Part shown: in pieces, positions 30,409 to 39,911 of the stretch
Layout: each line of letters opens with the position of its first letter
Position numbering within the stretch: position 1 is the stretch's first letter
Assembly (NCBI GenBank): GCA_046530735.1
Contig: JBHEQV010000009.1
Location: 41,218-105,217, forward strand
DNA length: 64,000 bases
Source: Arsenophonus sp046530735
GTDB lineage: Bacteria > Pseudomonadota > Gammaproteobacteria > Enterobacterales > Enterobacteriaceae
Reading direction: 5' to 3'
Notes under the pieces: model-generated
Database searches by the model: none
Told to the model about the DNA's origin: nothing
The model's input: only the letters and a program-made list of their open reading frames with translations
Position numbers and translations under genes: made by a program

Positions 30409-30681
30409 TTATTGATTGATACCGATATCAATATCAGTGAGTGGCAGGCAACTACAGGCTAGTACTTCACCTTTATCAAGAAATGCAATTGGTTTATGAG
30501 AATAGCTCACTTTTCCTTTTTTAAGATAAACTCGACAGGCACCACAAAAACCTTTCCGGCATTGAAATTCAATTTGAATTTTATTCTGTTCAAGAGCATC
30601 AAGTAGGCTAATATGTTGTTCGGAATGAAAAGGGATTTGTATACCATGCGCGTGGTACAGGGTAATTTTATAAGTTCCCAT
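30409..30681 (-). CDS. yfaE: 2Fe-2S ferredoxin YfaE, NrdB cofactor maintenance
   Basis: Small plant-type ferredoxin of 90 residues (E. coli 84). The cluster-binding cysteines are in FQCRKGFCGACRVYL (CxxxxCxxC, about residues 38-46) and LACSC near 76. In E. coli YfaE supplies electrons that regenerate the diferric-tyrosyl radical cofactor of NrdB. It follows nrdB by five bases, so nrdA-nrdB-yfaE form one operon, as in E. coli. ATG at 30681; the N-terminus is slightly longer than in E. coli. Confidence 0.92.
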   Translation of the reverse strand: MGTYKITLYHAHGIQIPFHSEQHISLLDALEQNKIQIEFQCRKGFCGACRVYLKKGKVSYSHKPIAFLDKGEVLACSCLPLTDIDIGINQ

Positions 30682-30686
30682 AAAGG

Positions 30687-31823
30687 TTATAACTCAAAAT
30701 TACGCAGTTCATCTGTATTGACCTGAGCATCAATTTGCCCTACCAAGTAAGAACTAACTTCCACTTCTTGTGGTGCCACCTGGACGTTATCAGAAACTAA
30801 CCAGGAATTGATCCATGGAATAGGGTTTGAGCGTGTTTCACAGGGTAATTTTAATCCGACGGCTTGCATACGCATATTGGTAATATATTCAATATATTGA
30901 CATAAAATATCTTTATTCAAACCAATCATTGAACCATTTGAGAAAAGATACTCAGCCCACTCCTTTTCCTGTTCAGCTGCTTGAACAAACAATTTATAAC
31001 ATGCTTCTTCAGACTCTTTAGCAATGATAGCCATTTCAGGATCATCTTGACCAGACTGCATCAGGTTTAACATATGTTGGATGGCAGTAAGATGCAGCGC
31101 TTCATCACGGGCGATCAATTTAATAATTTTAGCATTTCCTTCCATCAATTCACGTTCAGCAAAAGCAAATGAGCAAGCGAAGCTGACATAAAAACGAATA
31201 GCTTCTAATGCGTTAACACTCATCAGACATAGATAGAGCTGTTTTTTTAGACAGTGTAAAGAAATAATTACATTTTTACCATTAATTATGTGATTGCCTT
31301 CACCTAACATATGGTAATAGCTTGTCATTTTAATTAAATTATCATAATAAGTGGAAATATCTTTTGCTCGTTTTAAAATTTCCCCATTAGTTAAAATATC
31401 GTTAAAAATAATTGATGGGTCATTAACAATATTACGAATAATATGCGTGTAAGAGCGTGAATGAATAGTTTCTGAAAACGACCAAGTTTCTATCCAGGTT
31501 TCAAGCTCAGGAATTGAAATAAGTGGTAGTAGTGCTACGTTAGGGCTACGTCCTTGAATCGAATCTAATAATGTTTGATATTTTAAATTACTGATAAAGA
31601 TGTGTTTTTCATATTCAGGTAGTGATTGATAATCAATACGATCACGAGAAACATCAATTTCTTCCGGTCGCCAGAAAAAAGAGAGTTGCTTTTCAATCAG
31701 TTGCTCAAAAATAGGATATTTTTGTTGATCATAACGAGCAATATTGACAGGTTGTCCAAAGAACATCGGTTCTTGTAGTTGATTGTTTTTGATTTGCGAA
31801 AATGTTGTATATTGATATTCCAT
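30687..31823 (-). CDS. nrdB: Ribonucleotide reductase class Ia, beta subunit
   Basis: R2 subunit that carries the di-iron/tyrosyl radical used by NrdA to make deoxyribonucleotides. It has 378 residues (E. coli 376). The radical tyrosine and iron ligands are in the helix WSFSETIHSRSYTHIIRNI (about 108-126), with further ligands in ELMEGNAKI and ARDEALHLTAIQ (about 205-245). The C-terminal tail YLVGQIDAQVNTDELRNFEL, which docks on NrdA, is intact. Begins 11 bases after nrdA with a GAGGA ribosome site. Confidence 0.98.
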   Translation of the reverse strand: MEYQYTTFSQIKNNQLQEPMFFGQPVNIARYDQQKYPIFEQLIEKQLSFFWRPEEIDVSRDRIDYQSLPEYEKHIFISNLKYQTLLDSIQGRSPNVALLPLISIPELETWIETWSFSETIHSRSYTHIIRNIVNDPSIIFNDILTNGEILKRAKDISTYYDNLIKMTSYYHMLGEGNHIINGKNVIISLHCLKKQLYLCLMSVNALEAIRFYVSFACSFAFAERELMEGNAKIIKLIARDEALHLTAIQHMLNLMQSGQDDPEMAIIAKESEEACYKLFVQAAEQEKEWAEYLFSNGSMIGLNKDILCQYIEYITNMRMQAVGLKLPCETRSNPIPWINSWLVSDNVQVAPQEVEVSSYLVGQIDAQVNTDELRNFEL

Positions 31824-31834
31824 ACGTCCTCATA

Positions 31835-34126
31835 TTAAATCTTACAAGCTCCGCCATTACAATCGCTATCAGCTAATTTAATAACCTCTTCTAAATCTGC
31901 TTGAGTATCTTCTGCACCATCACGGGTATTGTGGTAATAAAGTGTTTTTACTCCATACTTATAAGCGAGTAATAAATCTTTCAGTAATTGATTCATTGGA
32001 ACTTTATTATTTGGAAAACGAGTTGGATCATAATTAGTGTTAGCAGAAATCGATTGATCTATAAACTTTTGCATAATGCCAACCAACTGCAAATAACCGT
32101 CATTATTTGGCATTTCCCATAATAATTCATAATTATTTTTTAAGCGTTCATATTCAGGTACAACTTGTCGCAATATACCATCTTTTGATGCTTTAATGCT
32201 GATATAACCTCGAGGTGGTTCAATACCATTTGTAGCATTAGATATTTGTGATGAAGTTTCTGATGGCATCAAGGCGGAAAGTGTTGAATTACGCAAACCA
32301 TATTGTTTGATATCTTTACGTAAAGTTTGCCAATCATAATGTAGTGGTTCAGAGGTTAGTGCATCTAATGATTTTTTATAACTATCAATAGGTAAAATAC
32401 CTTTTGAATAAGTAGTTTCGTGAAACCATGGGCAAGCACCTTGCTTTTTTGCCAATTCATTAGATGCTTTTAATAAATAATATTGGATCGCTTCAAAGGT
32501 TTTATGGGTTAAATTATTGGCACTACCGTCAGAATAGTGAACGCCATGTTTAGCTAAATAATAAGCATAATTAATGACTCCAACACCTAAACTACGACGA
32601 CCCATAGAGCTTTTTTGCGCAGCAAAAATTGGATAATTTTGATAATCAAGCAGTGAATCTAACGCATGGACGACTAATATCGCTAACTCCTCCAATTCAT
32701 CTAATGATGTAATGGCACCTAAATTAAAGGCGGAAAGAGTGCAAAGTGCAATTTCACCATTTTCGTCGTTAACATTGTTTAATGGTCGGGTTGGCAAGGT
32801 GATTTCCAAACATAGGTTTGATTGACGAATTGGCGCAACTTTAGCATCAAATGGGCTATGGGTATTGCAGTGATCAATATTTTGAATATAGATACGCCCG
32901 GTTGATGCTCGCTCTTGCATCATAAGTGAAAATAGATCAAGCGCTTTAACGCGTTTCTGGCGTATGTTTTCGTCTTGTTCATATTTTAAATATAAACATT
33001 CAAATTCGCTTTGATTAGCGAAAAATGCTTCATATAAACCTGGAACATCAGAAGGACTAAAGAGGGTAATTTCCTTACCTTTGATAAGGCGTTCATACAT
33101 GAGTTTGTTAATTTGTACGCAATAGTCTAGATGACGAACACGATTACCTTCAACACCACGATTATTTTTCAGTACTAGTAAGCTTTCAACCTCTAAATGC
33201 CAGAGAGGATAAAATAGCGTGGAACCACCACCACGTACTCCACCTTGAGAACAAGATTTTACTGCAGTTTGGAAATGTTTATAGAAAGGAATACAGCCTG
33301 TATGAAACGCTTCACCTTCCCGAATTGGACTACCTAATGCGCGAATATGGCCAGCATTAACACCAATACCTGCACGTTGAGAAACATATTTCACAATTGC
33401 GCTAGAGGTGGCATTAATTGAATCAAGGCTATCACCACATTCAATTAATACGCAAGAACTAAATTGCCGAGTTGGAGTGCGTACCCCCGCCATAATTGGC
33501 GTAGGTAGTGAAATTTTAAAAGTTGATATTGCATCATAAAAGCGACGAATATAATTTAATCTCGTCTCTTTTGGATAGCATGAAAAAAGACAAGCAGCAA
33601 CAAGAATATATAGAAATTGAGGACTTTCATAAATTTCCCCGCTTACCCGGTTTTGCACCAAGTATTTACCTTCTAGTTGTTTAACTGCTCCGTAGGAAAA
33701 ATTCATGTCACGCCAGTGATTTAGAAAACTATCCATCTGATTAAATTCTTTTGCGGTATAATCTGTCAATAGATGTTTATCGTATTTAGCTATTTTAACC
33801 ATACGCAAAACATGATGATATAATCCCGGTGGTTCAAATTGGCCATAAGCTTTTTTGCGCAGATGAAAAATAGCTAATCGAGCTGCAAGATATTGGTAAT
33901 CAGGTGTATCAGCTGAAATAAGATCTGCTGCCGCTTTGATCATGGTTTCATGAATATCAGAAGTTTTAATGCCATCATAAAACTGGATCTGAGAGCGTAG
34001 CTCTACCTGTGAAACAGATACATCTTTTAGGTTTTCAGCTGCCCAGGCAATGACTTTATGGATTTTATCAAGATCAATGCGTTCTTTATGTCCAGCACGT
34101 TTAGTGACTAATAGACTTTGGTTCAT
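31835..34126 (-). CDS. nrdA: Ribonucleotide reductase class Ia, alpha subunit
   Basis: R1 subunit that reduces ribonucleoside diphosphates. It has 763 residues (E. coli 761). An ATP-cone domain (MNQSLLVTKRAGHKERIDL onward) occupies the N-terminus for allosteric control. Active-site residues are present: Cys in SSCVLIECGDS (about 225), Cys and Glu in SNLCLEITLPTRP (about 440), Cys in EIALCTLSAF (about 463), and the C-terminal swinging pair in SDCNGGACKI. This gives a complete aerobic dNTP supply. The upstream gap holds a promoter and palindrome. Confidence 0.98.
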   Translation of the reverse strand: MNQSLLVTKRAGHKERIDLDKIHKVIAWAAENLKDVSVSQVELRSQIQFYDGIKTSDIHETMIKAAADLISADTPDYQYLAARLAIFHLRKKAYGQFEPPGLYHHVLRMVKIAKYDKHLLTDYTAKEFNQMDSFLNHWRDMNFSYGAVKQLEGKYLVQNRVSGEIYESPQFLYILVAACLFSCYPKETRLNYIRRFYDAISTFKISLPTPIMAGVRTPTRQFSSCVLIECGDSLDSINATSSAIVKYVSQRAGIGVNAGHIRALGSPIREGEAFHTGCIPFYKHFQTAVKSCSQGGVRGGGSTLFYPLWHLEVESLLVLKNNRGVEGNRVRHLDYCVQINKLMYERLIKGKEITLFSPSDVPGLYEAFFANQSEFECLYLKYEQDENIRQKRVKALDLFSLMMQERASTGRIYIQNIDHCNTHSPFDAKVAPIRQSNLCLEITLPTRPLNNVNDENGEIALCTLSAFNLGAITSLDELEELAILVVHALDSLLDYQNYPIFAAQKSSMGRRSLGVGVINYAYYLAKHGVHYSDGSANNLTHKTFEAIQYYLLKASNELAKKQGACPWFHETTYSKGILPIDSYKKSLDALTSEPLHYDWQTLRKDIKQYGLRNSTLSALMPSETSSQISNATNGIEPPRGYISIKASKDGILRQVVPEYERLKNNYELLWEMPNNDGYLQLVGIMQKFIDQSISANTNYDPTRFPNNKVPMNQLLKDLLLAYKYGVKTLYYHNTRDGAEDTQADLEEVIKLADSDCNGGACKI

Positions 34127-34246
34127 TGGTAGTTACACCTAAAGTTAACTAGCTAAATATTTATCGATCATTACACTCAACAATCGTTAATAATAAACTA
34201 CAAAACGCTATGCTTAATACCATTTTATGTTTATATTTTGAACTAA

Positions 34247-34282
34247 ATTATAGCCTAGTATACCCTACATATAGGGTATACT
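34247..34282 (-). promoter_or_regulatory. Putative nrdA promoter with overlapping 11-bp palindrome
   Basis: A minus-strand TATAAT at 34247-34252 lies about 120 bases before nrdA. Where its -35 region should be is a perfect inverted repeat, AGTATACCCTA-CATA-TAGGGTATACT (34257-34282). The place suits an operator. It does not match the NrdR box pattern as I know it. With no T run after it, it is unlikely to be a ubiG terminator. Confidence 0.45.
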
Positions 34283-34496
34283 TGCTATTATATTTATCAT
34301 TATATTAAAAATATAATGATAAATTGTAACTTTTGTCAAGTCTATAAAAATATGATTTTTGTAATAATCCAGTGCCAAATTTTGTTAATTTGCTGATAAT
34401 TTTTCTAATAAAAGAAGAATATTATAATTTATGTTACTTCAATGATGAAAAATAAGTTTATTAAAGCCTACTGATTGTTATTTGCTTTAGCAAAAA

Positions 34497-35225
34497 TTAA
34501 CAATTATTTGCATTTAACATATGCAACATATAATTAACATCAACATTTGAGCCTAAGGAAAATTTATCAATGATCGGATTATAATGTAATCCGATGATAT
34601 GTTGCTCTTGTAAAGATGTTTTATCTATCCAACTGAGTAGCTCAGAAGGCTTAATAAATTTTTTTATATCATGAGTACCTTTTGGAACTATTTTTAAAAT
34701 ATGCTCAGCAGCAATTATTGCTAATAACCAGGCTTTTTTATTACGATTAATCGTAGAAAAAAATACGTCACCACCTGGTTTAACTAATTTTGCGCATGAT
34801 TGAACAACAGATTCAGGATCGGGAACATGTTCAAGCATTTCCATGCAGGTAACGATATCATAAGTTTGAGGGTGTTTTTCTGCATAGCTCTCAGCAGTTA
34901 TTTGTAAGTACTTAATTTTCATATTATTTTCTAATGCATGGAGCTTTGCAACTTGTAGTAGCTCTGAGGACATATCAATTCCTGTAACTAGTGCGCCTTC
35001 TTTAGTGATACTTTCTGATAAAATTCCGCCTCCGCAGCCAATATCGAGTACTTTTTTAGCGAACACACCATTAGCATGTTGCAGGATATAGTTTAAACGT
35101 AATGGATTAATCCGATGAAGAAGTTGGAATTCACTTGTTTCATCCCACCATCGACTCGAAACAGAGCTAAATTTGTTGATTTCAGTTAGATCAACATTTG
35201 CTTGACCGCGCAAATTATTATTCAT
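34497..35225 (-). CDS. ubiG: Ubiquinone biosynthesis O-methyltransferase
   Basis: UbiG performs both O-methylations in ubiquinone synthesis. It has 242 residues (E. coli 240). The SAM-binding motif LDIGCGGGILSES is near residue 62, with VTGIDMSSELL near 82, CMEMLEHVPDPESV near 126 and KPGGDVFFSTINRN near 150. Divergent from gyrA as in E. coli, where ubiG and gyrA are also neighbours. The 165-base gap to gyrA holds the promoter for that gene. Confidence 0.96.
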   Translation of the reverse strand: MNNNLRGQANVDLTEINKFSSVSSRWWDETSEFQLLHRINPLRLNYILQHANGVFAKKVLDIGCGGGILSESITKEGALVTGIDMSSELLQVAKLHALENNMKIKYLQITAESYAEKHPQTYDIVTCMEMLEHVPDPESVVQSCAKLVKPGGDVFFSTINRNKKAWLLAIIAAEHILKIVPKGTHDIKKFIKPSELLSWIDKTSLQEQHIIGLHYNPIIDKFSLGSNVDVNYMLHMLNANNC

Positions 35226-35316
35226 CAGAAAATTACTCCTTAATTTATTATTAAAATAGACTCTAATGCTATTAGATCACTATACATGTTTTATTGAATA
35301 AAATGCGTTTTCTGTT

Positions 35317-35345
35317 TTTATAACATGGCGATTTTGTGGTATAAT
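35317..35345 (+). promoter_or_regulatory. Putative gyrA promoter
   Basis: TATAAT at 35340-35345 with a weak -35 (TTTATA at 35317) 17 bases upstream. Transcription would start near 35352, at the foot of a 7-bp hairpin in the leader. Confidence 0.45.
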
Positions 35346-35348
35346 TTT

Positions 35349-35397
35349 CCTCCTTAATAAAAGGAGGAGGATGAGGGACAAACGACTCCATGAGTGA
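35349..35397 (+). promoter_or_regulatory. gyrA leader: Shine-Dalgarno hairpin and 8-codon upstream frame
   Basis: CCTCCTT-AATAA-AAGGAGG (35349-35367) can fold so that the strongest ribosome site of the region is paired. That site (AAGGAGG) serves an 8-codon frame, MRDKRLHE, at 35371-35397 whose TGA overlaps the gyrA ATG (35390) by eight bases. Translation of gyrA may thus be coupled to this frame; its own ribosome site is only GAGGG at 12 bases. Confidence 0.35.
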
Positions 35398-37972
35398 CAT
35401 AGCAAGAAAAATTACCCTAGTTAATATCGAAGAGGAGCTGAAAAGCTCTTATTTGGATTATGCGATGTCTGTAATTGTTGGACGCGCCCTTCCAGATGTA
35501 CGAGATGGATTAAAACCTGTTCACCGGCGCGTATTATACGCGATGAATGTATTAGGCAATGATTGGAATAAATCATATAAAAAATCAGCTCGTGTAGTCG
35601 GTGACGTCATTGGTAAATATCATCCTCATGGTGATAGTGCTGTCTATGATGCGATAGTTCGTTTAGCACAACCTTTTTCAATGCGTTATATGCTAGTTGA
35701 TGGGCAAGGTAATTTTGGCTCTATTGATGGCGATTCTGCTGCTGCAATGCGTTATACCGAAGTACGCATGGCAAAAATTGCTCACGAATTGTTGGAAGAT
35801 TTAGATAAGGAAACCGTTGATTTCATTCCTAACTATGATGGTACTGAGGAGATCCCTGATGTTATGCCAACTAGGGTTCCAAACTTCCTGATTAACGGTT
35901 CTTCAGGTATTGCTGTTGGCATGGCTACCAATATTCCACCTCATAATCTTAGTGAAGTCATTGATGGCTGTCTAGCCTATATCGATGATGAAAATATTAG
36001 TATTGAAGGATTACTAGAATATATTTTAGGCCCTGATTTTCCAACTGCCGCAATTATTAATGGTCGCCACGGTATCATCGACGCATATCGGACGGGACGT
36101 GGTAAAGTCTATATCCGTGCACGTGCTAACATTGAAGTTGATGATAAAAATAGTCGTGAAACAATTATTGTTAATGAGATTCCTTATCAGGTTAATAAGG
36201 CCCGTTTAATTGAAAAAATTGCTGAATTAGTTAAAGACAAACGTATTGAGGGGATTAGCGCATTACGTGATGAGTCTGATAAAGATGGCATGCGAATTGT
36301 TATTGAACTAAAACGAGATGTAGTGGCGGAAGTGGTACTGAATAACCTGTATTCTCTCACTCAACTTCAAGTCTCATTTGGCATTAATATGGTCGCCTTA
36401 TGTGATGGGCAGCCTAGAATTTTAAATTTAAAAGAAATTCTTGAAGCTTTTGTTCGTCATCGCAGAGAAGTTGTCACTCGACGGACTATTTTTGAATTGC
36501 GTAAAGCACGCGAGCGTGCTCATATATTGGAGGCCTTTGCCATCGCATTAGCAAATATTGATCCAATTATTGAACTTATCCGTCAAGCATTAACCCCGAA
36601 TAAAGCAAAATTGGATTTAATTGCGCGTCCTTGGCAATTAGGTAATGTTTCTGCCATGTTAGCAGATGCAGATGATAACGTTGCTCGTCCTGAATGGCTT
36701 AAACCTCAATACGGAGTGCAGAATAATAAATATTATTTGACTGAACAACAATCTCAGACAATTCTTGATTTACGTTTGCAAAAATTAACTAGCTTAGAAC
36801 ATGATAAAATATTGGATGAATATAGTAAGTTGCTAAAACAAATTACAGCATTACTATATATATTAACCAGCCCAGAACGGTTAATGGAAGTTATCCGTAA
36901 AGAACTGGAAGCTATTAAAGAACAGTATCGTGATGCTCGTCGTACGGAAATTACTGAAAATAGCCCAGATATTAATATCGAAGATTTAATTACCCAGGAA
37001 GATGTGATTGTAACTTTATCACATCAGGGATATGTTAAATATCAGCCAGTATCTGCTTACGAAGCACAACGACGTGGTGGTAAAGGTAAGTCGGCAGCAC
37101 GTATTAAAGAAGAAGATTTTATTGAGCGCTTGTTAGTTGCTAATACCCATGACACAATTCTATGCTTCTCTAGTCGAGGACGCCTATATTGGATGAAAGT
37201 TTATCAGTTACCGGAAGCTAGCCGTAGTGCACGTGGGCGACCAATAGTCAATTTTTTGCCATTAAAACAAAATGAACGCATTACCGCAATTTTACCGGTA
37301 CGTAAATTTGATAATGGTTATTATATATTTATGGCTACCTCAAGTGGCACAGTTAAAAAAACATCACTAAAAGATTTTAGTCGTCCTAGAAGTGCTGGCA
37401 CTATAGCAGTTAACCTTAATGAAGGTGATGAACTGATTGGTGTTGATTTAACGACTGGTAAAAACGAGGTAATGCTTTTCTCTGCTGCTGGCAAAGTTGC
37501 TCGTTTCGCAGAAAATGCTGTTCGTCCTATGGGACGAACAGCAACAGGTGTTCGAGGTATTAAATTACAAGCTGGCGATAAAATTGTTTCATTAATTGTA
37601 CCTCGTGGTGAAGCTAATATTTTAACTGTTACCGAAAATGGTTATGGTAAACGAACTGAGGAGAGTGAATACCCAAGAAAATCTCGCGCTACTCAAGGTG
37701 TTATTTCTATTAAAGTTAGTAAACGTAATGGTAACGTAGTTGGAGCAATTCAAGTAGAAAAAACTGATCAATTTATGATGATCACTGATGCTAGCACTTT
37801 GGTACGTACGCGAGTTGAAGAAGTTAGCATTGTTTCTAGAAATACTCAGGGCGTCATTTTAATTCGCACTGCTGAAGATGAAAAAGTAGTTGGTTTACAA
37901 CGCATTGTTGATCCTGAAGAAGATTATGATAATCAAATCTTAATAGAAGATGCAATTAGTATAAAAGTATAA
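35390..37972 (+). CDS. gyrA: DNA gyrase subunit A
   Basis: GyrA cuts and rejoins DNA in gyrase, giving negative supercoils. It has 860 residues (E. coli 875). The catalytic Tyr is in AAMRYTEVRMAK (about 122); the quinolone region reads GKYHPHGDSAVYDA, with the drug-sensitive Ser and Asp as in wild-type E. coli. The GyrA box QRRGGKG, which wraps DNA, is near residue 560 at the start of the beta-pinwheel domain. The C-terminal acidic tail is shorter than in E. coli. Next to divergent ubiG as in E. coli. Confidence 0.98.
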   Translation: MSDIARKITLVNIEEELKSSYLDYAMSVIVGRALPDVRDGLKPVHRRVLYAMNVLGNDWNKSYKKSARVVGDVIGKYHPHGDSAVYDAIVRLAQPFSMRYMLVDGQGNFGSIDGDSAAAMRYTEVRMAKIAHELLEDLDKETVDFIPNYDGTEEIPDVMPTRVPNFLINGSSGIAVGMATNIPPHNLSEVIDGCLAYIDDENISIEGLLEYILGPDFPTAAIINGRHGIIDAYRTGRGKVYIRARANIEVDDKNSRETIIVNEIPYQVNKARLIEKIAELVKDKRIEGISALRDESDKDGMRIVIELKRDVVAEVVLNNLYSLTQLQVSFGINMVALCDGQPRILNLKEILEAFVRHRREVVTRRTIFELRKARERAHILEAFAIALANIDPIIELIRQALTPNKAKLDLIARPWQLGNVSAMLADADDNVARPEWLKPQYGVQNNKYYLTEQQSQTILDLRLQKLTSLEHDKILDEYSKLLKQITALLYILTSPERLMEVIRKELEAIKEQYRDARRTEITENSPDINIEDLITQEDVIVTLSHQGYVKYQPVSAYEAQRRGGKGKSAARIKEEDFIERLLVANTHDTILCFSSRGRLYWMKVYQLPEASRSARGRPIVNFLPLKQNERITAILPVRKFDNGYYIFMATSSGTVKKTSLKDFSRPRSAGTIAVNLNEGDELIGVDLTTGKNEVMLFSAAGKVARFAENAVRPMGRTATGVRGIKLQAGDKIVSLIVPRGEANILTVTENGYGKRTEESEYPRKSRATQGVISIKVSKRNGNVVGAIQVEKTDQFMMITDASTLVRTRVEEVSIVSRNTQGVILIRTAEDEKVVGLQRIVDPEEDYDNQILIEDAISIKV

Positions 37973-38254
37973 TCTGATTTTAATAAAATAGAAAATCTTT
38001 TGCTTAATGAGTGATTAATTAGTTTTATATCAGGGGGAAGCTGAGTAACCAGTAGTGCCCGTTTTTACGGATTATATTAATTCACTATTAGTGATAAAGT
38101 TTTATAATTTGCCTTATCCATATTACTTTATGATTGGATATACTTATGTTATAAGTAGAACAGTGTTTAAGATATCTTTTTTATTAAAAGCATTGTTAAA
38201 AATTTCTTGCTGTTTATATTATACTTTCAGTGTGTCTCCTCTTTTAAGAAATTA
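37973..38254. other. Unassigned stretch after gyrA
   Basis: About 280 bases. A short plus-strand frame (38055-38255, 66 codons, hydrophobic) has no recognisable family and lacks a clear ribosome site; it is more likely chance or decayed sequence than a gene. Confidence 0.3.
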
Positions 38255-38955
38255 AATTTAGTTTGTTTCTAGTTATCAATAACTATTTTTTGGTTAACGC
38301 GAGTTCTTTACATCTATGTAAAGTGACATCAATAAATAAGAAGCAGGAAAAGAGGATCATCCTTCCTGGCAGGAATAAGGTATATGCCTTCAGCCAAGAA
38401 ATAACCATATGGGTATCGCTTAAATTACGAAAGTACCATATTACTTGTGCTCTTTAACTCATTCCTGTTTCAGTCTACTTATGGCGATTGGCAAGGATTG
38501 CACCATATGCTTCTCAACGAGAAGCGCCTCAGAACTTCGTAAAAATCTACAGTAGAGATACCTCGCAGGTATAGTCATAGTAGCAACTCTTCATCGTTTT
38601 TTATGCCATTCGGATAAAGTAGTGGCAACTAGCTGTTGAATAATATTCAACCATTATCCCTACAATTTCCTTAACCTTAAGCACTTTAATCTTAACATCA
38701 TTAATACCGTCTATATGGTTTACTATAGCAAAAACGGTTATAGACGAGGCATAATCACACCTGTCGATAAAATATCGTGTTCAATATAAGATGAGTTCAT
38801 GAAAGAAATCAGAAGTAATATCTAATTTCAGATACCTGTATTGTAGGATTTTCCATAGCATATCATAATCTATATTCTTGAAATAATTCATGAAATAAAT
38901 CAGATTGATAGGACAGCATCTACAAAATCCATACACTATAAGTAAGTATAACACT
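38255..38955 (-). mobile_element. IS256-family remnant, transposase-start half only
   Basis: Aligns with about 27240-28008 of the full copy: the same GTGACATCAATAAATAAGAAGC stretch in part, and the right terminal repeat ending near 38955. The half that would carry the left end is missing. Frames are broken throughout. Confidence 0.7.
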
Positions 38956-39911
38956 CAACAATTATTTACTTTTATTAAAAAAAGATATTGATTAAAAAGA
39001 ATGTTGCTCTTGCTTTTTCAAAAAATAATTCTCTCCTTTAAGTCAAATAAAGAAGTTAGTAATAAATTGAATAATCCTTAGGAGACAAGAAGCTATAAAT
39101 CATATTTATGATCTATTTATATTTTTAATAAAATTATATTTTATATAGATTAACAGTATTCATCTACTTATTACAGTATGGTTGAATAAGTGTATTATTC
39201 AGATAAAACCCTGGAATCAATTCAATATATGATATATAGCCATATAAAAATTTTTCGGCAGATCTTAATCATATGCATCTATACTACTAAGTAACTTAAT
39301 TTTATCTATTACCCATCCATAATAGCAAATTGCATAAAAGATCAAAATTTACTTAATTACATTAAATCGGCTATTCTTAATAAGAATTGTGCAAAACTAA
39401 AGAATTAAAACAGTTTTTATTGTTAGTCCGAAAAGTAACTGTATGATTAATTTTGCTATCCGAAAACAGTAATATCAGTCTTTATGCGGTATTATATGAG
39501 TTTGAAGGCGCAAGAAGAAACAGAGGCAAAATATTTACTGGATCATGCCAACTTTTCAAGGACTAATAATGAATCTTTTTAAGATTAGTGCCTATTTATG
39601 AATAAGGGTGGGACTTTAATTGATCTATTTAGTTTAAATGTTCAATATGCTTGGAATAATTTAACTCATGCTATGAAAGGCCAATTTACTATCTTTGTCT
39701 TAAATATAAATGATAGATTTATATTATATTTTCCTTATGATAAGAATTTAAGATTTGATGATAATGCCTATGAGGTAGTACTTTCATTTTTGTTATGATA
39801 ATGATTTTAATTGATTAATTTATAAAAATTATTTAATAGCTTCATTAGTAAGTATGATTTTTATCTCTTTTTATTAAGGACATTTTTAATAATTTAAGCT
39901 GTTAACTATAA
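38956..39911. other. Unassigned 0.95-kb stretch with one orphan frame
   Basis: No gene can be named. One plus-strand frame at 39598-39798 codes for 66 residues (MNKGGTLIDLFSLN...), and just before it another short frame reads SLKAQEETEAKYLLDHANF before a stop. Together they look more protein-like than the rest of the stretch and may be one decayed gene, but no family was recognised. Confidence 0.3.
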
